Source of the DNA: Sphingomonas sp. Y57
Lineage (GTDB): Bacteria; Pseudomonadota; Alphaproteobacteria; Sphingomonadales; Sphingomonadaceae
Direction: 5' to 3'
Assembly (NCBI RefSeq): GCF_001015195.1
Contig: NZ_LDES01000038.1
Coordinates: 62,001-126,000 of the forward strand
Length of the DNA stretch: 64,000 nucleotides
Made by a program: the position numbers and the translations under genes
In this document: one piece after another, positions 7,415-16,247 of the stretch
How positions within the stretch are numbered: position 1 is the stretch's first letter
Layout: each line of letters starts with the position of its first letter
Notes under the pieces: model-generated
Told to the model about the DNA's origin: nothing
Databases searched by the model: none
What the model saw: the letters and a program-made list of their open reading frames with translations, nothing else

Positions 7415-7806
7415 TCCTGCTGCTGCTGGCGGCCGCCGCGGTCGCCTGGTGGCAATGGGGGCGTGGGCTCGACCGCCAGCAGCTGGTCGCCGCCGCCTCG
7501 GCACTGGGCGGCCTGCTATTGCTGACGCGCGGCGCGTGGATGATCGCGCTGCCGATGTTCCTGCCCGGCATCTGGCTGCTGATGCGGCCGGGCGGGGCGG
7601 GTACCCATGCGGCACATCCCCCCATGGCACGCGACGAGGCCCGCCGCGTGCTGGGCGTCGCCCCTGGCGCCGATGCCGATACGATCCGCGCCGCCCACCG
7701 CAGGCTGGTTGCGCGCGTCCACCCCGATCAGGGCGGCTCAGCCGAACTGGCCGGACGCGTCAACGCGGCGCGCGACATATTGCTGGCGGAACTCGGGAAG
7801 CGCTAA
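7411..7806 (+). CDS. Membrane-anchored J-domain protein
   Basis: 131 residues. The N-terminus has hydrophobic stretches ILLLLAAAAVAWW and LLLLTRGAWMIALPMFLPGIWLL, giving one or two membrane segments. A compact C-terminal J domain follows (about residues 70-131) with the HPD motif in RVHPDQGGS. J domains stimulate the ATPase of a DnaK-type Hsp70; the arrangement resembles TIM14/DjlA-like anchored cochaperones. The ATG overlaps the mipZ stop, implying translational coupling. No Gly/Phe region or zinc fingers are present. Its client is unknown. Confidence 0.85.
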   Translation: MILLLLAAAAVAWWQWGRGLDRQQLVAAASALGGLLLLTRGAWMIALPMFLPGIWLLMRPGGAGTHAAHPPMARDEARRVLGVAPGADADTIRAAHRRLVARVHPDQGGSAELAGRVNAARDILLAELGKR

Positions 7807-7863
7807 CCTCGTTTCGCGCACGCCGTCCGGCACCCGCTGCACCGTCCCTCAACGGAGGATGAT

Positions 7864-9246
7864 TTGACCCATCGTTTCGACCCGACCTCGCTGCGCGAAT
7901 ATGACATCCGCGGAATCGTGGGAAAGACGCTGGGCCCGGCCGATGCCTATGCGATCGGCCGCGGCTTCGCCACCCATGTCCGCCGCGCCGGCGGCACACG
8001 CGTGGCGGTGGGTTGGGACGGCCGCGTCTCGTCCGAATCGCTGCGTGACGAGCTGGTCCGCGGCCTGACCGAAAGCGGCGTCGACGTCGTCCGCACCGGA
8101 CTAGGCCCCACTCCGATGCTCTATTTCGCCGAGGCGACGCTCGAGGTCGATGGCGGCATCCAGATCACCGGCAGCCACAATCCGGCCGACTATAACGGCT
8201 TCAAGATGGTCCTGCAGCACAAGCCCTTCTTCGCCGAGCAGATCCAGTCGATCGGTCGCATGGCGGCCGAGGGTGACTGGGAGGAGGGCGCCGGCACCGT
8301 CACCGACGCCGATGTCGAGGACCTCTATGTCGATCGGCTGCTCCAGGACTTTTCGGGCAAGGCCTTCCGGATCGGCTGGGACAACGGCAACGGCGCGGGC
8401 GGGCGCATCCTCGAGAAGCTGGTGAAGCGCCTGCCGGGTGAGCACCACCTCCTCTATGCCGAGATCGATGGCCGCTTCCCCAACCATCATCCCGACCCGA
8501 CCGAGGAGAAGAACCTCGCCGACCTCAAGGCGCTGGTCGCGGAGAAGGCGCTCGATTTCGGCATCGCCTTCGACGGCGACGCCGACCGCATCGGCGCCAT
8601 CGACGGCCAGGGGCGGGTGGTCTGGGGCGACCAGATCCTCTCGATCCTCGCCGAGCCGGTGCTGGAGGAGGTGCCCGGCGGCACGATCATCGCCGACGTC
8701 AAGGCGAGTCAGGCGCTGTTCGACCGGATCGCCGAACTGGGCGGAACGCCCTGCATGTGGAAGACCGGCCATAGCCTGATCAAGGTGAAGATGGCCGAGA
8801 CCGACAGCCCGCTTGCCGGCGAGATGTCGGGCCATATCTTCTTCAAGCATCGCTGGTACGGATTCGACGACGCGCTCTATTCGGCGGTACGCCTGATCGA
8901 GGCGATCGGTCGGCTCGGCGGATCGCTGACCGTGCTCAAGGACCGGATGCCGGTGCTGGTGAACACCCCCGAGATGCGCTTCCAGGTCGACGAGAGCCGC
9001 AAGTTCAAGGTGGTCGAGGAGGTGCTCGACCGTCTCGAAGCGACCGGCGCCACGGTCAACCGCACCGACGGCGCACGTGTCGATACGCCTGATGGCTGGT
9101 GGCTGCTGCGCGCGTCCAACACCCAGGATGTGCTTGTCGCCCGCGCCGAGGCGAAGGACCAGGCGGGGCTCGACCGCCTCCTCGCCCAGATCGACGAGCA
9201 GCTCGCGCTGTCGGGCCTCGAGCGCGGGGAACAGGTCGCGCATTGA
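7864..9246 (+). CDS. Phosphomannomutase/phosphoglucomutase
   Basis: A 460-residue alpha-D-phosphohexomutase. It interconverts hexose 1- and 6-phosphates for LPS and exopolysaccharide precursors through a phosphoserine. S104 in [15 protein letters not shown] is the catalytic serine, DGDADR at 237-242 binds the metal, GEMSGHIFF is the sugar-binding loop, and RASNTQ near the end binds phosphate. It matches bacterial AlgC/ManB-type enzymes in length. The start is a TTG 4 bp after GGAGG, since the nearby ATG at 7860 runs at once into a stop. Confidence 0.93.
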   Translation: MTHRFDPTSLREYDIRGIVGKTLGPADAYAIGRGFATHVRRAGGTRVAVGWDGRVSSESLRDELVRGLTESGVDVVRTGLGPTPMLYFAEATLEVDGGIQITGSHNPADYNGFKMVLQHKPFFAEQIQSIGRMAAEGDWEEGAGTVTDADVEDLYVDRLLQDFSGKAFRIGWDNGNGAGGRILEKLVKRLPGEHHLLYAEIDGRFPNHHPDPTEEKNLADLKALVAEKALDFGIAFDGDADRIGAIDGQGRVVWGDQILSILAEPVLEEVPGGTIIADVKASQALFDRIAELGGTPCMWKTGHSLIKVKMAETDSPLAGEMSGHIFFKHRWYGFDDALYSAVRLIEAIGRLGGSLTVLKDRMPVLVNTPEMRFQVDESRKFKVVEEVLDRLEATGATVNRTDGARVDTPDGWWLLRASNTQDVLVARAEAKDQAGLDRLLAQIDEQLALSGLERGEQVAH

Positions 9247-9263
9247 GGCATATCCTTTCCCCC

Positions 9264-9353
9264 GTCATCCCGGCGAAAGCCGGGATCTCCCTTCTCCTGC
9301 TTCGTCTCTCAGGCACGAAGGTAGTGAGATTCCAGCTTCCGCTGGAATGACGG
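9264..9353. repeat. Intergenic palindromic repeat, family A, complete element
   Basis: Left unit GTCATCCCGGCGAAAGCCGG plus GATCTC at 9264-9289; right unit GAGATTCCAGC-TTCC-GCTGGAATGAC at 9326 onward, in inverse orientation. Each unit folds as a hairpin and the outer GTCAT/ATGAC ends mirror one another. It fills the gap between two plus-strand genes. Confidence 0.85.
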
Positions 9354-9366
9354 GAACGGGCGGGCG

Positions 9367-11772
9367 ATGACCGACCTCCCCCCACCCCTCGCCGGCTGGT
9401 TCGCGGCCAAGGGCTGGGCGCCGCGCCGGCACCAGATCGAGATGCTCGCCGCCGCTCGCGCCGGGCAGCACGCGCTGCTCGTCGCGCCGACCGGATCCGG
9501 CAAGACGCTTGCCGGCTTCCTCCCCACGCTGGTCGAGCTGGTAGAGGAACCGCGCGAGGGGCTCCACACCCTCTATGTGTCGCCGCTGAAGGCGCTGGCG
9601 GTCGACGTCCGCCGCAACCTGCTGACCCCGATCGAGGAGATGGGCCTCGACATCCGGGTGGAGACGCGGACCGGCGACACGCCTTCCGACCGCAAGGCGC
9701 GGCAGCGGACGAAGCCGCCGCAGATATTGCTCACCACCCCCGAATCGCTCAGCCTGCTGCTCTCCTATCCCGACAGCGCGGCGCTGTTCGCGGGCCTCAG
9801 GACGGTGGTGATCGACGAGGTTCACGCCTTCGCCACCACGAAGCGCGGCGACCTGCTGGCACTGTCGCTCGCCCGGCTCGGCAGCCTCGCGCCCGGTCTG
9901 CGTCGCGTCGCGCTGTCCGCGACGATCGCCGACGTCGACGCCTACCGCGGCTGGCTGTCGGGCGACGGCGACTATCAGGCGGTGGCGCTGGTCGAAGGCG
10001 ACCCCGGCGCGCCGCCGCACATCGACATGCTGATCCCCGAGGGGCGTATCCCCTGGGCCGGCCATTCGGGGCGCTATGCCGCCGAGCAGGTGATGGCCGA
10101 GATCGAGACCCACAAGACAACCATCATCTTCTGCAACACCCGCAGCCTCGCTGAGCTGATCTTCCAGGACCTGTGGAAGGTCAACGCGATGAGCCTGCCG
10201 ATCGGCATCCACCATGGATCGCTGTCGCGCGAGGCGCGCCGCAAGGTGGAGGAGGCGATGGCGGCCGGGCGGCTGCGCGCGCTGGTCGCGACCGCCAGCC
10301 TCGATCTCGGCGTCGACTGGGGCGATGTCGACCTTGTGATCCAGATGGGCGCGCCCAAGGGCGCCTCGCGCCTGCTCCAGCGGATCGGCCGCGCCAATCA
10401 CCGGCTCGACGAGCCGAGCGAGGCGGTGATCGTCCCGGGCAACCGCTTCGAATATCTGGAGGGCCGCGCCGCGCTCGACGCGATCGCCGCGGGCGACCTC
10501 GACAATGAGCCGTTCCGTGCCGGCAGTATCGACGTGCTTGCCCAGCATGTGCTGGCCGTCGCCTGCGCGGGTCCGTTCCGCGCGGAAGAGCTGCTCGCCG
10601 AGGTCAACCGCGCCGCGCCTTATGCGACGTTGACGCCTGCACAGTTCGACCGGGTGCTCAATTATATCGCCAATGGCGGCTATGCCCTGAAAGCCTATGA
10701 GAAATTCCGCCGCCTCGCCCGCACGCCCGACGGGCAGTGGCGGCTGAGCCACCCCAATTTCGCTGCTCAGCACCGGCTCAATGCCGGGATCATCGTCGAG
10801 GCGCCCATGCTCGACGTGCGATTCCGCAACGGCCGCAGCCTCGGCAAGGTCGAGGAAGGGTTCGGCACAACCCTGTCGCCGGGCGACTGCTTCTTCTTCA
10901 TGGGTATGGCGCTCGAGGTGCAGAAGATCGACCTCACCGACCTGATCGTCCGCGTCACGTCTAAGCCGGCGCGCATCCCCACCTATGGCGGCGCGCGCAT
11001 GCCGATCTCGACCCACCTCGCCGACCGGGTGCGCGCCTATCTCCATGACCCGTCGCAATGGCCGCGCTTCCCCGACGACGTCCGCGAATGGCTGGAGATG
11101 CAGGAGCGCCGATCGCGGCTGCCCGCACCCGACGAGCTGCTGGTCGAGACCTTTCCGCACGAGAAGCGGCATTATATGGTGATCTACAGCTTCGAGGGCT
11201 GGAACGCGCACCAGTCGCTCGGCATGCTGCTGACCCGGCGGATGGAGAGCCAGGGGCTGTCGCCGCTAGGCTTCGTCTCCTCCGACTATGCGATCGCCTG
11301 CTATTCGATCGAGCCGGTCACCGATCCCGCCAGCCTGTTCTCGCCCGAGATACTGGAGGACGAGTTCGTCGACTGGGTCGAGGGATCTGCACTGCTCAAG
11401 CGCGCCTTCCGCGAGGTGGCGGTGATCGGCGGGCTGGTCGAGCGCCAGCATCCCGGCAAGAAGAAGTCGGGGCGGCAGGTCACCTTCTCGACCGACCTGA
11501 TCTACGACGTGCTGCGCCGCTACGAGCCCGACCACCTGCTGCTCGACGCCGCCTGGGCCGATGCGCGCGCGAAGATGACCGACGTCGGCCGGCTCGGCGC
11601 GCTGATCGAACGGGCCGCCGAGCATATCGTCCATGTGCAGCTCGACCGCGTTTCCCCGCTCGCGGTGCCGGTGCTGGTGCTGATCGGCCGGGAGACGGTC
11701 GCCCAGGGCCTCGCCGACGACGTGCTGCTGATCGAGGCCGACGCCCTCGCGGCCGAGGCGATGCGGGAGTGA
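9367..11772 (+). CDS. Lhr-type ligase-associated DEXH-box helicase
   Basis: An 801-residue superfamily 2 helicase. APTGSGKT at 40-47 is Walker A, DEVH at 150-153 is motif II, LSATI is motif III, TIIFCNTRS and QRIGRANHR are motifs IV and VI of the second RecA domain. A winged-helix region and the long Lhr-specific C-terminal domain follow. Relatives usually lie beside an ATP-dependent DNA ligase and a metallo-beta-lactamase-fold exonuclease in a DNA-repair cluster; neither is visible here, so the gene is detached from that cluster. Repeat elements flank it on both sides. Confidence 0.9.
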   Translation: MTDLPPPLAGWFAAKGWAPRRHQIEMLAAARAGQHALLVAPTGSGKTLAGFLPTLVELVEEPREGLHTLYVSPLKALAVDVRRNLLTPIEEMGLDIRVETRTGDTPSDRKARQRTKPPQILLTTPESLSLLLSYPDSAALFAGLRTVVIDEVHAFATTKRGDLLALSLARLGSLAPGLRRVALSATIADVDAYRGWLSGDGDYQAVALVEGDPGAPPHIDMLIPEGRIPWAGHSGRYAAEQVMAEIETHKTTIIFCNTRSLAELIFQDLWKVNAMSLPIGIHHGSLSREARRKVEEAMAAGRLRALVATASLDLGVDWGDVDLVIQMGAPKGASRLLQRIGRANHRLDEPSEAVIVPGNRFEYLEGRAALDAIAAGDLDNEPFRAGSIDVLAQHVLAVACAGPFRAEELLAEVNRAAPYATLTPAQFDRVLNYIANGGYALKAYEKFRRLARTPDGQWRLSHPNFAAQHRLNAGIIVEAPMLDVRFRNGRSLGKVEEGFGTTLSPGDCFFFMGMALEVQKIDLTDLIVRVTSKPARIPTYGGARMPISTHLADRVRAYLHDPSQWPRFPDDVREWLEMQERRSRLPAPDELLVETFPHEKRHYMVIYSFEGWNAHQSLGMLLTRRMESQGLSPLGFVSSDYAIACYSIEPVTDPASLFSPEILEDEFVDWVEGSALLKRAFREVAVIGGLVERQHPGKKKSGRQVTFSTDLIYDVLRRYEPDHLLLDAAWADARAKMTDVGRLGALIERAAEHIVHVQLDRVSPLAVPVLVLIGRETVAQGLADDVLLIEADALAAEAMRE

Positions 11773-11790
11773 CGGGTTTTTCCCATGATC

Positions 11791-11880
11791 GTCATCCCGG
11801 CGGAGGCCGGGATCTCGGGCGGTTCCTGCCTCAGCCTCATCTCCTTCCCTCCTGAGGCCCCGGCCTCCGCCGGGGCGACA
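11791..11880. repeat. Intergenic palindromic repeat, family A, complete element
   Basis: Left unit GTCATCCCGGCGGAGGCCGG plus GATCTCGGG at 11791; right unit GAGGCCCCGGCCTCCGCCGG plus GGCGAC ending near 11880. It lies between the convergent helicase and exported-protein genes. The internal GGTTCCTGCC resembles the GGCTCCTGCC beside the copy at 1011. Confidence 0.85.
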
Positions 11881-11887
11881 GCCATGG

Positions 11888-12376
11888 TCAGGTCCGCGCG
11901 CAGCCCAGTGCCGCTGCGTCGATCGCGGTGGCGACGCCCTTGAGCAGATAGCCGTCGGAGCGGTTGCGGCCGTCGTTCGATACCCAGGCGATCCGCATGG
12001 AGGTCGCGCTGCGCATCGCCCCGATGATCGCCGCGTCGACGCGCGGGTCGGGGGCCCAGGCGTCGACACTCGCCGCGACCAGCGCGAAACTGCGGTCGCC
12101 GAAGATCAGCCGGATCGGGCTGTTCGGCCGGCGCGGCTCACGCAGGCGGAAATGAACCTGGCCGACGATCTTCTGCCGCGGCCAGATCGCGACCGAGGCG
12201 AAGCTGCGCCATTCGCCCGAACCGCGCCGCTCCGGGGTCGCGATCGCGTAGCAGCGGGGTGGTTGCGCGTCGCGAAACGCGCCCCAGCCACCGAAAATTC
12301 CCAGCGGGGTCCGTCCGGGCGGCGCCGCCGAAACCAGCATCGGCAGGGCAAGCAGCCAGCAAATCCGCGCCTTCAC
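11888..12376 (-). CDS. Conserved exported protein, possibly IalB-like
   Basis: 162 residues with an N-terminal signal peptide (MKARICWLLALPMLVSAAPP). The mature part begins GIFGGWGAFRDAQPPRCYAIATPE, which resembles the start of the invasion-associated locus B (IalB) fold, including the W-x-x-F/R and RCYAI pattern, and ends with GYLLKGVATAIDAAALGCART. Two cysteines (RCYAI and GCART) could form a disulphide in the periplasm. Function unknown; the IalB link is by pattern only. It is expressed alone on the minus strand. Confidence 0.65.
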   Translation of the reverse strand: MKARICWLLALPMLVSAAPPGRTPLGIFGGWGAFRDAQPPRCYAIATPERRGSGEWRSFASVAIWPRQKIVGQVHFRLREPRRPNSPIRLIFGDRSFALVAASVDAWAPDPRVDAAIIGAMRSATSMRIAWVSNDGRNRSDGYLLKGVATAIDAAALGCART

Positions 12377-12524
12377 CTGTCAACCCCTCGTCGATAGGAC
12401 TGTAGCAGAAATGCCACAAATTCCGTTGTTTATCTGGCGTTCATGCAACAGGTCTCGCTTTGGTGCACTAGGCCACCCACGTCTCCCGCAACACAGGGGA
12501 CGAGGTAAGAAATGGAGTTATACT

Positions 12525-13091
12525 ATGCGTAGCATCGTTGTCGCCGCCCTCCTCGCGGCCAGCGCAGCCACCCCCGCCCTCGCCCAGGACAACGCGCCGT
12601 TCACCGGCCCGCGCGTCGAAGGCATCGTCGGGTGGGATCGCGTTTCCAACAACGGGCATGACGACGCCGTGACCTATGGTCTTGGCGCCGGATACGATTT
12701 CCAGATGGGCGGCGCCGTCCTCGGCGTCGAGGCGGAAGCCTCGGCTTCGAGCGCGAAGAGCTGCATCGGTTCGGCCACCGCCGCCGACCCGCGGCTCTGC
12801 GCCAAGGCCGGTCGCGACCTCTATGTCGGCGGCCGCGTCGGCACCGTCGTCGGCGGCAAGGCCCTGCTCTATGCCAAGGCGGGCTACACCAACGCGCGCG
12901 CCAAGGCGTCGCTCGACGACGGCACCACGGTGCTGCGCGACAGCGGCAATTATGACGGTGTCCGCGTCGGCGCCGGTGCCGAATATGCGCTCGGCAGCAA
13001 CGCCTATGTGAAGGCCGAGTACCGCTATTCGAATTATGAGCAGGGCTTCTCGCGCAACCAGGTCGTCGCCGGCTTCGGTTTCCGCTTCTGA
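12525..13091 (+). CDS. Small outer-membrane beta-barrel protein (OmpA/Opa-like)
   Basis: 188 residues. A signal peptide MRSIVVAALLAASAATPALA is cut before QDNAPFTGPRVEG. The mature chain alternates strands and turns: VEGIVGWDRV, YGLGAGYDFQ, AVLGVEAEAS, LYVGGRVGTV, LLYAKAGYTN, VGAGAEYALG, YVKAEYRYSNYE, and ends VVAGFGFRF with the terminal phenylalanine of outer-membrane proteins. This fits an eight-stranded barrel. One cysteine pair is present (SCIG and LCAK). GGAG at 12514 precedes the start and an intrinsic terminator follows. Likely abundant; specific role unknown. Confidence 0.87.
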   Translation: MRSIVVAALLAASAATPALAQDNAPFTGPRVEGIVGWDRVSNNGHDDAVTYGLGAGYDFQMGGAVLGVEAEASASSAKSCIGSATAADPRLCAKAGRDLYVGGRVGTVVGGKALLYAKAGYTNARAKASLDDGTTVLRDSGNYDGVRVGAGAEYALGSNAYVKAEYRYSNYEQGFSRNQVVAGFGFRF

Positions 13092-13118
13092 TCACCCGTT
13101 GTTCGTTGCGTAGCATGG

Positions 13119-13150
13119 AAGGGCCCGGCGGCGACGCCGGGCCCTTTTCC
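13119..13150 (+). terminator. Intrinsic terminator of the outer-membrane protein gene
   Basis: Perfect 10-bp stem GGGCCCGGCG (13121-13130) and CGCCGGGCCC (13135-13144) with a GCGA tetraloop, followed by TTTTCCTTT. It lies 28 bp past the stop codon of the barrel protein. Confidence 0.93.
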
Positions 13151-13287
13151 TTTGCCCGGAAGCGGAGGAGTAAATACGCGACGAACACCCGTGATTTATC
13201 CCCAGCTTTTGACGCTTTGGGCTGGCGGGGCCGCAAAGCCGCGCTATAACCATCCTCCATTTGACATCGGGGATACCGGGGCAGTCT

Positions 13288-14400
13288 ATGAAGGCTACGA
13301 TCGAACGCGCGACGCTTCTCAAGAGTCTGGGTCACGTCCAGTCGGTCGTCGAACGGCGCAATACCATCCCGATCCTGTCGAACGTGCTGATCGAGGCGAC
13401 GGCCGAAGGCACGCTCCGCCTGATGGCGACCGACCTCGACCTGCAGATCGTCGAGGCGGTCCCCGCCGCGGTCGACCAGCCGGGCGCCACCACCGTGTCG
13501 GCGCACACGCTGTTCGACATCGCCCGCAAGCTGCCCGAAGGGTCGCAGGTCCAGCTCTCGGCTGCCGAGGGCAAGATGCAGGTCGTGGCCGGCCGCGCCC
13601 GCTTCAACCTGCAGACCTTGCCCAAGGACGATTTCCCGATGATCGCCGAGGGCGAGCTGCCGACCCGGTTCGAGCTCCCCGCCGAGACTCTCAAGCAGCT
13701 GATCGACAAGACCCGCTTCGCGATCTCGACCGAAGAGACCCGCTATTATCTCAACGGCATCTTCTTCCACGTGCAGGACGAAGGATCGCCGGTGCTGAAG
13801 GCCGCCGCGACCGACGGCCACCGCCTCGCCCGCGTCACCATCGCCCGCCCCGACGGCGCCGAGGGGATGCCCGACATCATCATCCCGCGCAAATGCGTGG
13901 GTGAGCTGCGCAAGCTGCTCGACGAGGTCGACGGTTCGGTCGACATCACCCTGTCGTCGACCAAGATCCGCTTCGGCCTGGGCACCGCGATCCTGACCTC
14001 GAAGCTGATCGACGGCACCTTCCCGGATTATAACCGGGTCATCCCCACCGCGAACGACAAGCTGCTCAAGATCGATCCGAAGAGCTTCATGGAGGGCGTC
14101 GACCGCGTCGCCACCATCGCCTCGGAAAAGACCCGTGCGGTCAAGATGGCGCTCGACCGCGACAAGATCACGCTGTCGGTGACGAGCCCCGAGAACGGCA
14201 CCGCGGCCGAGGAGGTTCCCGGCGACTATGCCGCTCCCGGCTTCGAGATCGGCTTCAACGCCCGCTACCTGCTCGACATTCTCGGCCAGATCGACGGCGA
14301 CACGGTCGAGGTCCACCTGGCCGACGCGGCCGCGCCGACGCTGATCCGCGAAAACGACAAGGCGCCAGCGCTCTACGTCCTGATGCCGATGCGGGTCTGA
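13288..14400 (+). CDS. dnaN: DNA polymerase III subunit beta (sliding clamp)
   Basis: 370 residues, the usual length, with three repeated clamp domains. It forms the ring that tethers DNA polymerase to DNA. It starts MKATIERATLLKSLGHVQSV and contains RNTIPILSNVLIEA, TRYYLNGIFFH, TDGHRLARVT and FNARYLLDIL, ending PTLIRENDKAPALYVLMPMRV, all clamp signatures. I chose the ATG at 13288 rather than 13261, because family members begin MK-T-ER. dnaA is not adjacent. The gene lies about 31 kb from the proposed origin and faces it. Confidence 0.97.
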   Translation: MKATIERATLLKSLGHVQSVVERRNTIPILSNVLIEATAEGTLRLMATDLDLQIVEAVPAAVDQPGATTVSAHTLFDIARKLPEGSQVQLSAAEGKMQVVAGRARFNLQTLPKDDFPMIAEGELPTRFELPAETLKQLIDKTRFAISTEETRYYLNGIFFHVQDEGSPVLKAAATDGHRLARVTIARPDGAEGMPDIIIPRKCVGELRKLLDEVDGSVDITLSSTKIRFGLGTAILTSKLIDGTFPDYNRVIPTANDKLLKIDPKSFMEGVDRVATIASEKTRAVKMALDRDKITLSVTSPENGTAAEEVPGDYAAPGFEIGFNARYLLDILGQIDGDTVEVHLADAAAPTLIRENDKAPALYVLMPMRV

Positions 14401-14441
14401 CCGCGGCCTGGGGGAGATAGCGGAGAGGGGGGAGGACGCAG

Positions 14442-15398
14442 ATGCCGGTCACGGTCGCGCCCGACCTCCAGTCCATCGTCGACCGGATTGCCGCGGAAAT
14501 GACCGGCCGCGAGGAGCGCGGCAAGGTCGCCGACTATATCCCCGGCCTCGCGCGGGTCGATCCGAGGCATTTCGGCATCGCCATTGCCACCCATGACGGC
14601 CGCATGTTCGCGGCGGGCGATGCCGATACGGCTTTTTCGATCCAGTCGGTATCGAAGGTGTTTGCGCTGACCATCGCGCTCGGCAAGGTCGGCGACGCGC
14701 TGTGGAAGCGGGTGGGGCGCGAGCCGTCGGGCAACGCCTTCAACTCGATCGTCCAGCTTGAGGCCGAGCACGGCATCCCCCGCAATCCCTTCATCAACGC
14801 GGGGGCTATCGTCGTGTCCGACGTGGTCCTCGCCGGCCATGCGCCGAAGGAGGCGATCGGCGAGATATTGCGCTTCGTCCGCGACCTTGCCGGCGACGAC
14901 GGCATCGTGATCGACGACGAGGTGGCGCAGAGCGAGGCCGACACCGGCTTCCGCAACGCCGCGCTTGCCAACTATATGCGCAGCTTCGGCAACATCCATC
15001 ATCCGGTCGATCAGGTGCTGGGGGTCTATTTCCACCAGTGCGCACTCGCGATGAACTGTCGCCAGCTCGCCCGCGCCGGCCGCTTCCTGATGCATGAGGG
15101 ACAGCATCCCGACACCGGCTTCAACATCGTCTCACCGATGCGCGCACGCCGCATCAACGCGCTGATGATGCTGTGCGGCCATTATGACGGATCGGGCGAG
15201 TTCGCCTTCCGGGTCGGCATTCCCGGCAAGTCGGGCGTGGGCGGCGGCATTCTGTGCGTGGTGCCGGGCATCGCCTCGATCGCGGTCTGGTCGCCCGGCC
15301 TCAACGAACGCGGCAACTCGACGCTCGGCTCGCTCGCCCTCGAACGCCTCGCCGCCGCGACCGGCTGGTCGGTGTTCAACCAGCGCGAGCCGGGGTAA
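14442..15398 (+). CDS. glsA: Glutaminase A
   Basis: A 318-residue serine-dependent glutaminase that hydrolyses L-glutamine to glutamate and ammonia, with a beta-lactamase-like fold. [10 protein letters not shown] carries the catalytic SxxK pair, [10 protein letters not shown] is the second signature, and [12 protein letters not shown] with [18 protein letters not shown] forms the conserved C-terminus. Length is normal. It starts 41 bp after dnaN behind a purine-rich stretch (GGGGGGAGGA-like), so it may be co-transcribed with dnaN. Confidence 0.95.
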   Translation: MPVTVAPDLQSIVDRIAAEMTGREERGKVADYIPGLARVDPRHFGIAIATHDGRMFAAGDADTAFSIQSVSKVFALTIALGKVGDALWKRVGREPSGNAFNSIVQLEAEHGIPRNPFINAGAIVVSDVVLAGHAPKEAIGEILRFVRDLAGDDGIVIDDEVAQSEADTGFRNAALANYMRSFGNIHHPVDQVLGVYFHQCALAMNCRQLARAGRFLMHEGQHPDTGFNIVSPMRARRINALMMLCGHYDGSGEFAFRVGIPGKSGVGGGILCVVPGIASIAVWSPGLNERGNSTLGSLALERLAAATGWSVFNQREPG

Positions 15399-15403
15399 AG
15401 CCC

Positions 15404-15694
15404 TCAGCTCAGGATCGTCTCGAACAGGTCGTGCCATTGCGGGTTGGCGCTCTCGACCAGCTCGATCTTCCACGACCGCTTCCAGGCCTTGAGCGCCTTC
15501 TCGCGGGCGATGGCTTCGACGATCGTCGCGTGCGGTTCGGCGAGCACCAGCCGACCCAGCTTGTAGCGGGCGCAGAAATCCGAACCCTGGCCGTTCCGGT
15601 GCTGATGGATGCGCGCGGGCAGGTCGGCGGTCACGCCGACATACAGGACGCCGCGCACCCGATTGGTCATGATGTAGGTCCAACCGCCGCTCAT
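15404..15694 (-). CDS. GIY-YIG nuclease-domain protein
   Basis: 96 residues, a stand-alone GIY-YIG domain of the YhbQ/UPF0213 type. TYIMTNRVRGVLYVGVT is the two-strand GIY-YIG core with variant residues, RIHQHRNGQG holds the catalytic-face arginine, and EAIAREKALKAWKRSWKIELVE provides the conserved glutamate region. Such small proteins are common in sphingomonads; their substrate is mostly unknown. I chose the ATG at 15694 because the domain begins there. A family A repeat lies right upstream of the start. Confidence 0.88.
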   Translation of the reverse strand: MSGGWTYIMTNRVRGVLYVGVTADLPARIHQHRNGQGSDFCARYKLGRLVLAEPHATIVEAIAREKALKAWKRSWKIELVESANPQWHDLFETILS

Positions 15695-15706
15695 GCGCGC
15701 CCCCTC

Positions 15707-15803
15707 GTCATCCCAGCGAAAGCTGGGATCTCCCTGCCTTTCAACGCTCGGGCGAAAGGCGAGGAACAAAGAAAAGTGAGATCCCAGCTTTCGCTGGGAT
15801 GAC
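15707..15803. repeat. Intergenic palindromic repeat, family A, complete element
   Basis: Left unit GTCATCCCAGCGAAAGCTGG plus GATCTC; right unit GAGATCCCAGCTTTCGCTGG plus GATGAC. The two units are perfect reverse complements over 26 bp, separated by about 46 bp. This is the most regular copy in the window. It lies between two minus-strand genes. Confidence 0.9.
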
Positions 15804-15822
15804 GATGTAATTCGACCTGCGC

Positions 15823-16212
15823 CTATTTCGTGTAGGGCACGAATTCGCCCAGCCCGCAGGCGCCGTAGGTGATCGGCGAGGACGGCTCGGCGATCGTCAC
15901 TAGGTCGTTGCCACAGAGCTGGCTGGTGTTGGTGTGGGTGATGAGCACACGGTTGGGCCGGAGCAGTGCGCAACGGCCGCCGTCGGGCTGGTTGACGTAC
16001 CACCGACGCGACGATTCCTTGTAGATGATCGCGGTCTCATCGACGATCCGGGTCGCCTGGATGCGGCGAAGCTGGACACACGACACCGGGGGCCCGGCGG
16101 TGCGCCCCGCCAATTCCTTCTGCGCCTTGGCGGACAAGGGCCGCGGCGCGTCGGATGCGGCCAGCAGCAGGGGCAATGCGAACAGGGAAAGGAGCGAACG
16201 GGCTCGGGGCAT
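15823..16212 (-). CDS. Small exported protein of unknown function
   Basis: 129 residues with an N-terminal signal peptide (MPRARSLLSLFALPLLLAASDA). The mature part has RTAGPPVSCVQLRRIQATRIVDETAIIYKE, then WYVNQPDGGRCALL and a C-terminal QLCGNDLVTI. Three or four cysteines and the phrase CVQLRRIQ-TRIVDETAI recur in small sphingomonad periplasmic proteins of unknown role. It lies downstream of gloB on the same strand with a 35-bp gap, so it may be the last gene of the glyoxalase operon. No function can be given. Confidence 0.75.
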   Translation of the reverse strand: MPRARSLLSLFALPLLLAASDAPRPLSAKAQKELAGRTAGPPVSCVQLRRIQATRIVDETAIIYKESSRRWYVNQPDGGRCALLRPNRVLITHTNTSQLCGNDLVTIAEPSSPITYGACGLGEFVPYTK

Positions 16213-16247
16213 GGCGACTCTCCTCGATCTTCCGATCATAGACGGAA

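Noticed and set aside
9265-11211. 648-codon minus-strand frame opposite the helicase
   Set aside because: Shadow of the Lhr-type helicase, with no recognisable domain.
13209-13250. dnaN promoter from TTGACG and TATAAC
   Set aside because: The spacer is 30 bp, far too long.
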